From the NCBI GenBank assembly GCA_028023455.1, contig JAQFVV010000042.1, forward strand, positions 8,517,922 to 8,581,921: a stretch of DNA of 64,000 nt, given 5' to 3'. Position numbers and translations under genes: made by a program. The notes under the pieces are model-generated. The model was not told the DNA's origin and made no database searches. It saw nothing but the letters and a program-made list of their open reading frames with translations. This document shows, piece after piece, positions 24,664 through 36,791 of the stretch (the first letter of the stretch is position 1; every line of letters begins with the position of its first letter). The stretch is from Epiperipatus broadwayi (Eukaryota; Onychophora; Udeonychophora; Euonychophora; Peripatidae).

Positions 24664-25815
24664 AACAATTATGTGCTAGTATTGGAGATGTGATCATGTG
24701 ATGCTTGCTGGTTTAATAACAATATAAAAATGCAGTAGATCATGAACTAGAATATATTTTATTCCAAGCTCCATTCACATTCAAAGAAAATAGCATATAA
24801 TAGTTGACCTTTTGTTGATAAACAATTATTAGAATAACTTGCAAATTATTTACTATACAGTTGAGTGTGAATTATGCTGCATCCAACCATGCAATTTCAT
24901 TTACACACTATCCAAAGTAAAATGTAAACAAACAAAAATGTAAATATAAAAAACCCATTAAAATTTACAAATTTTAATATTTGGCAGCCATTTTTCCTTC
25001 TCTGACATGAGTACATACAAATTATATATATTAAAAAATATCTTCAGTTTATATTGAAAGCACACACATTTAATTCTTCCTTTATTACTCTTTCTGAATT
25101 TGATGCATAGTATTTTGCTTAATAAAATATTTTGTAAAAGTTTTACATGATTTCAGAATATTCATTAAACATTAACATAATTGGGGAGCAATAATTATTT
25201 GAAAAAGCATCTATTGTCCTAAAAAAATATTACCCAGAGGGTAGTATTTATTTTAAAGATAAAAATAAAGTAGTAGTTAATTGTTTTCTTATTCTTATTT
25301 TTCAACAGGTGTATGAGTAAATACATACCATTTATAGTTAAGAATTACATTATTATTATTTTAAAATTTTGTTTATACTATAATTTTCATGTATATATAC
25401 ATATAAAAAATGTCTATGTTATATATATATGTACTTTGAAAAATACTATACACTTGCATTTCAATAAAAAATATATATTTCAATAAAAAGTGAACTATTA
25501 TATGCTATTTCCTTTGAATGCGAGGAGGACTTGGAACACCTCCACTGAATTGTTATCTTAAGAAGGATCAAACAATATCAAACTATTCTCAATATTCTAT
25601 TGCAATAATTAAAATTCTGCTTTCATAAAGAACCCTAATATATATAAAAACATTTCTTTTAATGAAAATTATAAAAAAATAAACTGTAATAAAGTGCAAA
25701 TAAATTTGTATAAATGTTGTTCATTTTTCCCTCTGTGATAAATAATTGTTTTGGAAATAAGGCAGATTTATTGGGAGCAAAAATTCTGTTTCAATTCTCA
25801 ATTAAAAAAAAAAAA
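24664..25815. other. No gene seen
   Basis: Begins with GTGATCATGTGATGCTTGCTGG, part of the sequence that follows FB arms elsewhere (26460, 46490, 47350). The rest is AT-rich without recognisable features. Confidence 0.4.
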
Positions 25816-26439
25816 AGTAAACAGACAAAAACTCTCCATATAGTAGTGCCACCTTATGCCAACCAGAGTAATCAATGGATGCCAGAAGGCTTGTGCATAA
25901 AATCCCTAACTAGTGCCTACTCATCCAATATTCTCAGACTAGTTTTTGGCTTGTGGCCTTCGTCAGTGAGGAGTCTTGGATCTGAGAGCACTGTACTTAG
26001 ATCTTAGGATCTAATGCAAACCTCCAGGAGCCACCTTCTATCTCTACTTCACTACAAAACTATGAGAATGAAATTGAAAACACCATAATATTTTCAATCT
26101 AAGCTCAATAGCTTATATAGTCATATGGGTCTGAACTTAATTTAGCACCCATACATTTTGGTGACTTTGGCTCTTTAACAACCATAGCCACCATTATCCT
26201 ATTAATGAAGTAGAGATAAAAGGTGGCTGCTGAAGAGTTGCATTAGATCCTAAGATCTGTGCAGTGCTCTCAGATCCAAGGCTCCTCACTGATGAAGGCC
26301 ACAAGCTAGAAACTAGTCTGGGGATATTGGATGAGTAGGCACTAGATAGGGATTTTATGCACAAGCCTTCTGGCAACCATTGATTACTCTGGTTAGCACA
26401 AGCTGGAACTACTATATGAAGAGTTTTTGCCTGTTTACT
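25816..26439. mobile_element. Fold-back element FB, copy 2 (longest single copy)
   Basis: Arms of about 230 bp (25816-26050 and 26205-26439) surround a ~150-bp centre. The centre contains CTTTGGCTCTTTAACAACCA and is shared, inverted, with the array at 46.5-47.1 kb. The two small open frames that start MPEGLCIKSL are the same arm read on both strands, which proves the symmetry but not coding function. Confidence 0.85.
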
Positions 26440-27171
26440 AACAGTTATGTGCTAGCATGAGATGATGATCATGTGATGTTTAGTGTTTTAAAAAAGAAAG
26501 TAATAAATTTAACTATTTGAGATAGAATTTAATTACTTTGCTGCAACATCCATGAAAGTTTATCACAGATGTATCTTAGTTGTTACAAGGATAGATCTAA
26601 GAGTTGAAATTCAGCCATTTAGAAAAAAGAAAACTCTTAAAACTATGAAAATGAAATACAAGACCATTCATAATTAATTGAAGCTATCAATAAATATCAC
26701 TGGAAAGAATCAGAATCTATTTTAAAATAATAAAAAAAAATAATACCATCAGTTGTTTAGAGATCATACAATATTTAATTATACAAGTGACAGGCTGAAC
26801 ACAACAATTCCAATCTAATGTTAACTGAGGAATGAAATGGGTGAGGGAGAACTATACATTATATATTTTAACAAATATACCATTTGAATCATCTTAAATA
26901 TTAAGCAATCCTATAGCTATTAATATTTTTTATTTCTCTAATCTCTTATCTATAAATTTCACAACAAAAAAACAAATCTTATAATATAGTCACACTGTTT
27001 AGTGAATTTTATAACATAAATCTTTAGTAACATAAAGTGGTCTAACAATTTGTATTTATCATTAATCATTTATATTCATTGACAATATAATAAAATATAT
27101 AAATTTACAATATTAGTAATATTTATTTTAATATTAATAGATTAATATTTAATTAATTTCTATATTCTTAC
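26440..27171. other. No gene seen
   Basis: AT-rich sequence up to the CEP20 exon 2 donor. Confidence 0.35.
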
Positions 27172-27369
27172 CTGCCAGTAAAACAGATAAACTATATTTA
27201 TAGTTATTGTATTCCAAATACTCTCGAATCAGCTCATTAATAAATAAATTTTCATTACATAAAGGAGGCTTAGTAACTGTTTTATCATCCAACGCTTGAA
27301 ATACTTCTGATCGTATCTGAGCCTTAAATTGGTTTAATATTCCACGATTACTGAGAGTTGATTTCAATA
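27172..27369 (-). CDS. CEP20: CEP20 coding exon 2 (FOP N-terminal/LisH region)
   Basis: A 198-bp exon encoding 65 full codons after a split Val codon. Residues such as GILNQFKAQIRSEVFQALDD and INELIREYLEYNNYKYSLSV match the CEP20/FOPNL family. The second stretch is the LisH dimerisation motif (about residues 50-74 of the assembled protein), which in FOP-family proteins mediates dimerisation and centrosome targeting. The acceptor is ctatattttag. The donor is a good GTAAGA after CTG GCA G, and that G joins AA of exon 3 to make Glu. The open frame continues into intron on both sides, so the exon limits come from splice sites and homology rather than stops. Codons are ordinary and no frameshift is visible, unlike the transposon genes around it. 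Confidence 0.93.
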
Positions 27370-28127
27370 CTAAAATATAGAATTTAAGGATTGTTAAAAA
27401 CAATTTGAGTTGCAATAATTAACAAATAACTTACCTAAGTTTAAAATCTAGTCAATATAAAATAATGAAAGGTCAGATACACCAGTAATATCATGTATAT
27501 GAGCATACTTGGCATACCTATAAACTAGGAGCAGTATTAATGAAAAATCAAATCATCATTATTATTTGATACCTCATAAAAACAGAATGTGATAAAAAGT
27601 AGGCTAATTAATAGATCATTTCATAAATGAAGATAATAAAAAAATGATTACAATAATCAAATAGCAATGATGCAGAAACAAAATTATGTTTCTTTAACCA
27701 AATTATTAGCAATTGAATAATTAGTCACAAACTAATGCATATTTTTCTTTCTTCTGTTCAATGCTATTACATAAATATAGAACAATTAAAGAGTTTCAAA
27801 GCATAATTATTAGTATAACATATATTATGACCAAATATTAACATTTTTTTCCAGGTAGGCAACTCAAAGCAAATCTAACTAAAATTCAAATACAGTATTG
27901 ATCTGTAAAAGGATATCTAAGCTATTTCTAAACAGAAAATAAAATAAGGGGGGGGGGGATTTTCTAAAAGCATATTACTGACCAATTAATTAGTATGCAG
28001 TCTTCTTCATTGTTCTGTTTTGTTTTAAAACAAATTTTAACTACTTTTGCAAACTGAAATAAACTTATGTGACAAATTTCAATTCTGGAAGGAATTTGAA
28101 AAATTAATCAAACAAAATCAGACAGCA
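27370..28127. other. No gene seen
   Basis: AT-rich intron sequence. A run of G's lies at about 27949-27958. Confidence 0.35.
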
Positions 28128-29315
28128 TTTAAAGTTAGTTAATAAATGGGTTTGAACTTTGGATTTTAACCAACCAATAGAATAAGCTGGATTTAAAAGT
28201 AGTTTTAATACAGTGGATCACATCCAAGTCTTGAGAGAAGTTATAGAAAGAACCAATGAATATGAGTTGCCATTATACTTTCGATTTATATATTATAAAA
28301 AGGCCTTTGATTCTATAAGCATTTCTACAGTGATTAAATGATTAGATCATCAAGGTATAGACCCAGAATACTGTCATATTGTGAAGAATATTTATAAAAA
28401 TGCAACAGCAACAATTAGATTACATAATAATACCCATTTAGAAGGGTGTATAACAGAGTGACTCCATATCTCCAAAACTTTTTACAGCAGTTTTACAAGA
28501 AATATTATGTGAATTAAAATGGAAAGCTAAGGGAGTATAAATGGAGATTATTTAAGTCATCTAGATTTTGCAGACATAGTTGTTTTTGCAAATAATGCTT
28601 TACAGCTTCAAGAAAAGTTACAAGAGTTATCAGATGAAAGTAAGAAAGTATTAAAAATAAATGTTAAAAAGACTAAAGTAATGTTCAATGGATTTTCTCA
28701 AAAGATAAAAATAAAGATTGATAATCATGAGTTAGAAGAAATTAACAACTACAAATACCCTGGTCAAATTATTATCATAGTTTGAAACATAATAGATAAA
28801 AATTAATCATAGAATTAAACTTGGTTGAAGTGCTTTTTGTAGAAATAATAGAATATTAAAAGGAAATATGCCTATAACATTTTTAATAAATGTATTTTAC
28901 CAATTCTTATTTATGGATCTGAGACTTGGACAATTAACAAAAGAATAATACATAGGCTTCAGACCATTCAACGAAGTATGGAGAGATGTATGTTAAGAAT
29001 AACAAGAAGAGATCAAAAACAAAATACATGGCTGCAAGAACAAATAAGTGTTATTGACATTGTTGAAAGAATTAAGAGACTGAGGTGGAGTTGGGCTGGA
29101 CATATTGTTAGAAGAGATGATAATAGAAGGATAGTTGAAATCTTAAACTGGATTCCGAGAGATTGTAAAAGCTCTAGTGAAAAAACCACATGTGAGATGG
29201 ATAGATGGATGAAATAAAGAAGTATCTGGGGTGATGTGGAGAAGAGAGGTTATAGATTGGAGAAGATGGATTGAACTTAGAGACCTTCATCCTGCAATGC
29301 ATCAATAGAATCCAA
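28128..29315 (+). pseudogene. RTE-type retrotransposon, truncated copy
   Basis: Parallel to the longer RTE at 38.4-41.2 kb. Readable pieces: VDHIQVLREVIERTNEYELP (28215-28275); YKKAFDSISI (28293-28325); the catalytic motif as LDFADIVVFAN (28560-28590), with the second Asp replaced; KINVKKTKVMFNGFSQ (28655-28700); YGSETWTINKR (28911-28945); and RLRWSWAGHIVRRDDN (29077-29123). Several stops and frameshifts. The endonuclease and the (TGA)n tail are missing. The 158-residue C-terminal region at 32685 is the best-preserved relative. Confidence 0.87.
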
Positions 29316-31106
29316 AAGTCTTAGGGTAGTCCAGATTGGTAATACAAAAATTGATGGTCTTATTAACAAATAAAAATATGACTGCAATATGATGTAGCTC
29401 TGAATCACTGGTTACAGAAATATCATTTGCAGACAGAATTTATGGTTCAACTTTTTAATGAAAAGTTATCTACAGTATTTACACTCATTTAAAATATAAT
29501 ATCTAGAAATCTGTCAAGTTCCATTGCAACTGTTTTCAACAATAATTTTATTGGATTTTATAAAGATTTATATGTAAAAAATAGCAGAATAAATGTGACA
29601 GGATAATTTTTACATAAATTAGTGATTACAATAATATATTGACAAAATAGAAAAAAAAAAATTTCTTGAGGAAAGAGATCTATTTACACTTTAATCCTGC
29701 TTAAAATTGGATTAAATAATCCAAAGGAAACCAATTTTTGATGCTAACTTCTTATCATCACAAATGTATTGCTACTGAGTATATCTGGAGCCCTTTGTAT
29801 TTTGGTCATAAATAAAATATACATCTAGTGCACAAGAGGGCAAACAAAATATAACTTGAAAGATGAATAACTGGGGTCAAAAATCTTGAGGAAAGTGAGT
29901 TCATTTTTTAAGACATAGATAATTAGATTCACATGTTTACGATGAAACAATAGATCACAACTAAGTCAATGTCCAACTTTAAAAACTATTTGGTTAAGTT
30001 AAATAATTTTTTTTTACTTTTGGGAAATGTATCTATTCAAGCACAAGTGATCATGTTTTTTCAAATTATTCATCTTTTTTTTTTCTTCTGTAAAACAAAC
30101 CAAAATATACTTGTAATCTTTACTGCTGACCCCAAGTGCATTTTGAAAGACTTTATCAGAATGGGATGGAGGAGAAGAAGAAATTTGATATTTATTTTGG
30201 TAATTAGGAAAAAAAGCATAATTGAGGATTTATTTATTGATAACACTAGAATGTGAATTCCAATACTAAATGAGGAATTAACTTCCTTCAAGTTATTGTT
30301 TTCTGAAGGAGTCCTAGAGTGTATAGCTGGATATTGTTGAAAGTAGCTTACCAAAATTTGTCCAAATACAATCTCAGCAAATTTTCAAGAGATAAATAAT
30401 ATTACAAATAATATGTATTATTGATTGCTAAAGCATATTAAAAGGGGATATGTTTGCATATATGGAAATATATGCATGAGATAAAGAAACAATGATTCAA
30501 TATTCCGTAGAAGAATCTATTGTAATCAGGAAACATATATCTGAGGAAAAGAGAGAATGGAAATCCTAAGAAAGAATAGGAATATCAGTAAAGTTCTAGG
30601 TAGTCAATTTACCAATATTAATGAGTTATGCCAATGATTTTGTTGGACTAAATTTTTAATGACAGATCCTTACTAAACTGGTCAATAATAACCTTTAAAG
30701 AAGTTAATATCATTCATGAAGACCAGACAAAAATAATAAATTTAGAGATCAACTCTGTGGAAACGATTGATTTATCTAAATAACAATGTCATTCTTTATC
30801 GTGTGTCATATGAATATTTTTATTTAGTAGTAAATTGGTTAATAAATATAGAAGAACACAAAAAATGGTAGTTTGAACTAAACATTGTAGGAGCTTGACA
30901 ATCAGCATTGAATCAATCCAACAATGGCAGCGTGATCAAAGAGAGAATGAAGACTTCAAGCTTGTCTTTCAAAACACTCACAAATCTTTATTTTTAATAG
31001 CATCATAAAGATTGATTCAATGTTAGAAAGTGGAAAAAAGCAGAATTGAAGTTTAAAATGGAACCAATGGAATTGGACATAAACTCTGAATTATATTATT
31101 ACTGTA
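29316..31106. other. No gene seen
   Basis: AT-rich. Open frames here have low-complexity hydrophobic or lysine-rich translations without family resemblance. Confidence 0.35.
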
Positions 31107-32078
31107 CTCTAGGTTCAAGGGTAGAGAACTTCCAGCCCAAAATCCAATTCCAGCCCTCAGACATTTTCAAAAACATATATAAAATGGTCATGTAAAACTT
31201 CTATTTAAACATATGTACTGCAAATATTGAATTAAGAGTTAAATAAAAGAAAATATTTATTTTCTCAACTACATCTTTTCCCTCTCCAACTTTTATAATA
31301 GTTACAATTCATTTATTAGAGATACAATATTACAACAAATTATCTATATTGTATAATGTATCTGATTACAGATTTATTCTATGACACTGAGGTCATTTTC
31401 TTTATTTTTACAGTGATTTTTACAGACGTAAATTGAAACAGAAATTCTCCATTTCAAAAGAAACAAACCAACACATTTTTTTTTTATAGAAAACAATAGT
31501 GAATTGATGTGCCTGATATATCAGGGAAGTATTTCACTTAATTAAAACCTTCTGATTAAAAACAAAATTGCTGGGGAAGAAAGAAATATTAAAATAAAAA
31601 GAAGCTTAATCAAGTGGCTGATATATTTCATAAAAAGTACAAACAAGTCAGAAAATTCTATGAAAGCAAGTTACATTATTTAAAAAAAGCAGAAAATTTG
31701 AAACCATTTTCTGAAGGGGAGTTTATAAAAGACTGCATTCTAACTGCTACAGAATTAATCTGTCCAGAATATAAAAAGAAATTTGAGGATATAAATATGT
31801 CATGAAGAATAGTTACAAAGTGAATTAGAAAAATTATCATTAAATGTGGAACAGTCATTAATAATAACAAGATTACTTTATTTTTAATTCACAAAAAAAT
31901 TATGCTTGCCAGTTAAAAAAGTTGCCCACTCCTAATGATTAGGGATAAATTAATTAAATTGTTGATCAAATGTAGCAGACTAATTTTTAAGTCGATAACT
32001 TTGTATGGCCTGGGAATGATATTATAAATATCCAAATGGCCTTTGGCAGAAAAAAGATTCCCCATCCCTGCTCTAGTG
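31107..32078 (+). mobile_element. hAT element remnant with TIRs and TSD
   Basis: Left end CAAGGGTAGAGAACTTCC (31116) and right end ..GATTCCCCATCCCTG (to 32070) form degenerate hAT TIRs. The flanks CTCTAGGT (31107-31114) and CTCTAGTG (32071-32078) share CTCTAG, as expected of a hAT 8-bp duplication. A second hAT-like right end, GTTGCCCACTCCT, lies inside at about 31920-31932, so two related elements may be nested. A minus-strand relative of the left end occurs at 34110-34173. Confidence 0.7.
31611..31805 (+). pseudogene. hAT transposase fragment (ZBED5/GTF2IRD2-like)
   Basis: The frame reads VADIFHKKYKQVRKFYE, then FSEGEFIKDCILTATELICP and KKFEDINMS. The block F(S/T).GEF.KDC...A...LCP is a familiar stretch of the N-terminal half of hAT transposases that gave rise to the vertebrate ZBED5 and GTF2IRD2 proteins. 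Only ~65 residues survive. The BED zinc finger, catalytic RNase-H-like core and C-terminal dimerisation region are absent, so it is non-functional. Confidence 0.72.
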
Positions 32079-32640
32079 GATTAAAAAAATGCAAATTCTG
32101 CTTGTAATCCTGTCATAAAAACCAAGATGTTTAAACGCAGTTAATGGAATACCATTGTTCAAGAATGAATAGATTTCTTTACTTTGATAAGTTTTTTTAT
32201 TATTATTATTTATTCAGATGGCTATATGAATGTATTTTATTCGTGATTGCCAAAAACAAGGCATTCAGGCTGACAATTATGTAAAAAGACAAATCTACTT
32301 TATCCAGTTAATGTTAATATCCCATGGAAGGAATACACCAAGTAGTTAGGGAATGTACCTTTCTGACCAGTGATGTGATTTTTATGGGACAAACTTTCCT
32401 TTTTTCTGTCAATATATATTCTCTTAGTTCTTCATTAGCTTTGTAAAATGCATGATTATGGGCTTCAATAATAATGCATTTTCAACTTAAAGAATATCAC
32501 TTGTGAAATTTTCTTATACAATTGATCTATAAATGATAAAACACATGTAGGTGGTGGAACAATATACCACAATTACAGATAGCATATTAATGCATACACT
32601 ACAGGCTGCAACTCATCTAAATCCAATTCCTTAATTTTAA
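32079..32640. other. No gene seen
   Basis: AT-rich spacer between the hAT remnant and the RTE 3' end. Confidence 0.35.
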
Positions 32641-33178
32641 ATAAATGAATTAAACTTGGTTGGAGTGCTTTTGGTAGAAATAACTTGATACTAAAAGGAA
32701 ATATGCCTATGTGTTTGAAAAGGATGGTTTTTAACAAATGTGTTTTACCAGTTCTTACTTATGGATCTGAGACTTGGACACTTAATAGAAGAGCAATACA
32801 GAGACTTCAGACCACTCAAAGGAGTATGGAGAGATGTATGTTGGGAGTAACAAGAAGAGATCGAAAACGCAATGTATGGGTAAGACAACAAACAGGTGTT
32901 ACTGACCTTATTAAAAAAATTAAAAGATTGAAATGGAGTTGGGCTGGACATATTTCTAGAAGAGATGATAATAGATGGACAATTGAAATTTTAAACTGGA
33001 TTCCAAGAGATTGTAAAAGACCCAGAAAGAGACCACATGTGAGATGGATGGATGAAATAAGAAAATGTGCAGGGGTGTTGTGGAGAAGAGAAGCTAAAGA
33101 TCGGAGAAGATGGATTAAACTTGGAGAGACCTTCATCCTGCAGTGGATTGATAATGGTTGATGATGATGATGACATTT
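32641..33178 (+). mobile_element. RTE-type retrotransposon 3' end, 5'-truncated, largely intact
   Basis: An uninterrupted 158-codon frame (32685-33161) encodes the C-terminal region after the RT palm: VLTYGSETWTLNRR, RLQTTQRSMERCMLGVTRRD, LKWSWAGHISRRDDNRW, LNWIPRDCKRP and a WRR...RRW block, ending LQWIDNG. The stop is followed directly by GGTTGATGATGATGATGA, the microsatellite tail typical of RTE elements. About 40 bp upstream continues the same frame (INHRIKLGWSAFGRN-like) with small defects. It is the youngest-looking RTE piece in the window because its frame is unbroken. Confidence 0.9.
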
Positions 33179-33650
33179 CTAAAAAAAAATACTGTGGTTT
33201 TTAGTTTTTACCTTCAATAAAATCTGTCATATTCAGAGGGGAAAAATGAGATGAAAATGAAACGTACTTTAATTCAAGAAACAACTATCTAGATTTGATA
33301 AAGAACAAGAGATCTATTTAGCCATTATGTAATTCAAGGATGTGTCAGAAAATGACAATTAGTATATGATATATGGCTATGCTATATGATTATATATCAA
33401 GTGAGGAAAAAAAAATCTTGATCATTTAAAAAAACCTTTGATAACAACCTTATATATCTTAGCTTGAGGATATCATATATACAATTCTAGTCAAAATGTA
33501 ATTAGATTACCTAGGATAGAATAAAGTAGAATTATTTCTAAAGGTTGGAGAGAGAAAAGAATGTAGATATTTTACTTAACTCTTAATTCAGTATTCACAC
33601 TACATGTGTGTTTAAATAAAAGTTTTTTATACTTTTCATAAAATATATAA
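33179..33650. other. No gene seen
   Basis: AT-rich, no recognisable features. Confidence 0.35.
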
Positions 33651-34073
33651 TCATACAAAACTTGTACTGTTCAAGTTAATATGAAAAGGTAAATGTAATA
33701 CAATATGCACTGAATATAAATCTATCTTTTTTGCACACGAGTAGGCTGTGGGACATATCTTTTCCCCTTCTAATGTTAAAACAATATGCACAGAAAGGGG
33801 AAAAGAAAATTTAAAGAAGCATGGGCTATTGTTAGGGATCCTCATTCTATTAATAAAAAAGAGTCCTGCATCGCAATGAAAAAAAGGAAAACATCTAATT
33901 TACATACTGAGCTTTATTTGCATATTGATCTTCACCACAATATCTATATCTTTTTAATGATGCAGTTAGTGTTGCACTATGATTCTGGCAGCAACTTGCT
34001 GAAATTTTCTTGAGTCTTATTGTATTATATTTACCTTTTCATATTAACTTGAATAGTACAAGTTTTGTATAAG
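33651..34073. mobile_element. Long-TIR MITE family M, copy 1
   Basis: The 53-bp ends at 33652-33705 and 34019-34073 are inverted copies with only two or three differences (landmarks ACAAAACTTGTACT, TCAAGTTAATATGAAAAGGT). The interior contains TATGATTCTGGCAGCAACTT, shared with copy 2 (TATGATTCTGGCGAGAAGTC at 63294). No transposase. The superfamily is not clear from the ends. Confidence 0.8.
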
Positions 34074-34099
34074 TCCATTTTATATACATTTGTGAAAAC

Positions 34100-34173
34100 A
34101 TCTGTGGGGCCAGTTGAGAGCTTTCGAGGGCCGAACCTGGCATATGGGCTGCAAGTTCTTCACCCTTGTTTTA
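34100..34173 (-). repeat. Solo end of a hAT-type element
   Basis: On the minus strand it starts CAAGGGTGAAGAACTTGCAG and continues with CCC..CCAG.TTC.GCCCTC, collinear with the left end of the hAT remnant at 31116. No matching second end was found nearby. Confidence 0.55.
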
Positions 34174-35803
34174 CAACAAAATAAGATTTAAACACAATTT
34201 TTTGCACAAGTTAGTTTTTATGAGTTCCTCATAGTAATCATCTCATCAAAAAACTAATTTTTATGAGTTTTTAATGATACTTCACATGCAAAAAAAAAAA
34301 AAAAGCATTTTTAAATGAAAATATTGGAATTAATATTTTAATATTAACATATTTGTAATTCTAAAGATCTACCTTTCTATCCCTATTTTTACTTAATATT
34401 TTTTTATTGGTATGTGTTAAACACACAATTTTTTTTTTTTTAATTAACCTTTTCAAATTATTATTTTTTAAATAACCTTTTAAAAATTTAAATACAACAT
34501 TACACTTATTTGAAATCACAATGTGATCCCTAAATTGATCTTTAATCAAAATTTATATAAAAAAATAAGGTATCAAATGGTTTTTTATAAAAAAAAAATG
34601 TAATCCAATACTATACATTCAAAATATATAAGAAAAATTGAATATCTTTAAAAAAAAAACAACTTTAAAATGAAGGATTAGCAACAGTTAATGAATACAT
34701 GTTTGAATAAACATATTATTAAAAAATAATTATGTATGCAAATAAGTGGTATTTATAAATAAATAAAGAATGGCTTAAAGTTGTTGCTAATTGTTTTTTG
34801 ATTTGTATGATTTAGATGTAAAGTGTCATTTTAAAGATAATTTCCTGCTATTTTTTTAGATCATTGGCTTCTGTTGCTATTGATCTCTTAAAGCCTTAGA
34901 ATAGTTTCACCATATGTTGGACACTAAATTTTTAAACAACAAAAAAAAATTAATTCAAAGATTATTTGGCCTCTAGAATTGTTTTTCTTCAAACTGCAAT
35001 TGATATGTGCTTACTAATCATGTTAATTCTTGATTTAATGCTACCCTTGAAATCCAACTTATTTGTCATAATCTCACTGATCACTCACTTACTTCCTTTT
35101 CTTTATTTTCTAACTCCTGTTCTCCTATTGCATCAGTAATTTACTTACAAATTTCTTTTGAACGTGAATCTAAAAGCTTTAAATATTGTCATCACCAATA
35201 TTTGTAAAACTTCCTATCTCAACTTTGTTCAACATGTTCTCCAATTGCAGCTTTTGATTTGTTTTTATCTTCAATAGTTATAACAATTTATGACAAATAA
35301 TTTTCAAAGTAACCATAACTGTAGCATTTGATAATTTGGACTAAACTTAATTGATTTGACCAAGAGTTATTTTTAAAAAAAACTTTTTCTGTGTTCTGAA
35401 ATGATTTTCTGAAAATTCACATTCAAATTGATAACAATACATTTAAAACATTATGCAGCACTTCATAGATTGGAGGACTGACATAGCATTCAGTGGTAAA
35501 AAAAAAAATCAATTTAAAAACGCTTTAATACACCAGATCCATAAGGACATTATCTATTAATAATAAAGTTTGATTTGTCCATTGGGCTATTACTATTGCA
35601 ATATGGAGTAATATAAAGACTGAAAAGTTTTGACAAATCTGTAAAAATGCCTTTTTTTTGTGCAATGACATAAAACATGGACATTTTTTTTTAGAGTTCC
35701 ATGAATTCTCAGAGTGAAATAAGAAAAGATTTTGTTTCACATCTTCCAGTTTCCCTTCACTCAACAATTAAGCTCAGTAAGGGAAGTTTATGTTTGTATA
35801 TAT
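34174..35803. other. Unassigned, possibly an old decayed coding remnant on the minus strand
   Basis: Between about 34790 and 35790 the sequence is less homopolymeric, and minus-strand pieces are broken by many stops. I do not recognise a family. The rest is AT-rich. Confidence 0.3.
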
Positions 35804-35850
35804 ATAACAACAGTTATACACAAGCATAAGAAGTGGTGGTCATGTGATGC
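35804..35850 (+). repeat. FB-associated conserved block, solo copy
   Basis: AACAACAGTTATACACAAGC followed by ATAAGAAGTGGTGGTCATGTG matches the block just outside FB arms at 46452 and 46885. No FB arm is adjacent here. Confidence 0.6.
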
Positions 35851-35989
35851 TTATATATAGTAATTCTAATATTTTTACGGATAAATGATGGCTTCATATT
35901 ATAATTATTTTTGAAAAATTCCATGTAGTAAAATAGCTAAATAGCTAACATTTCAGTACAATAACAAGTATCTTCCTCAGAGTGTCATC

Positions 35990-36673
35990 TTTTTCAAATC
36001 ATAGGAATGCGTATGAGATTTAAAATCGTTATTTTTTCTTTCTCCTCATATTTAAGTTCTATTGGTTGAGAAGTTTTAAAAATTAGTTTATCTTTCAATA
36101 GCTTCTTCCAAGTGTTGTTAATTTTCTTCAATTCACACCTTATATTTAAATTCTTGGGCCTTTTAAAAATCTCTATAAGCTTCTCTTAACAATCTCTGGT
36201 CATATTGTTCAATTTTTACTAGACTATTTGTTTTATCAAAATTGATATCATGATTAGTTAATTTTATATGAGAATAAATATCTGATGAATTGGATTTTTC
36301 TTTAACTGCCAGAATGTGTTCTTCCTTTCTAACATTTATTCTATGATTAGTCTGTCCAATATATGAATGTGAATAGACCTTACATGGAATGTATACTATG
36401 ACACTACAAAGAAATTTTATCTTGAGGAAGTGGAAATATTTTATTAATTATTTTAAAGGTAGTTTAAACTGTGTGAATATTATTTTTCCTTGGAATGTTA
36501 CCAATTTTATCAATTACTCCTTTTATATATGGCAAAGTTGTCTTAATTTCTGATGTATCAAAAATCTTTTTTCTTTTTAGATGAATAAGCCCTATTAATA
36601 ATGCTATAATTAAAACCGTTATCAAGAAGCATTTTATTAGTAGCAGAAATGTCTTGGAGAAAATGGCTATCAT
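35990..36673 (-). pseudogene. PLE C left-arm copy of the GIY-YIG region
   Basis: The minus-strand reading repeats the right-arm content: VIDKIGNIPRKNNIHTV (36464-36520), then further out IPCKVYSHSYIGQTNHRINV and KEEHI, and a CELKKINN segment. It is 5'-truncated at about 36760. No RT domain is left. Confidence 0.8.
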
Positions 36674-36791
36674 CAGAAAGTCTCTTCGTTCTATCTAACA
36701 ATGTCTTTGCCATTGAAAATAGTTGTGCAGGATAGTGATGAGAAGAAAAATGTAGATACCTTTCAGAAGTGTTGGTTTTTTATATATACCA

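Larger units (their letters stand above)
9525..27171 (-). other. CEP20 intron 2 (about 17.6 kb)
   Basis: Delimited by the exon 2 donor and the exon 3 acceptor, with perfect phase agreement (phase 1). It contains a mariner remnant, PLE A, two SINEs with TSDs, a LINE tail, an RTE scrap, palindromic PLE B and two fold-back elements. Confidence 0.85.

Noticed and set aside
32745-33176. Minus-strand open frames of 61-106 codons
   Set aside because: Antisense shadows of the intact RTE C-terminal frame.
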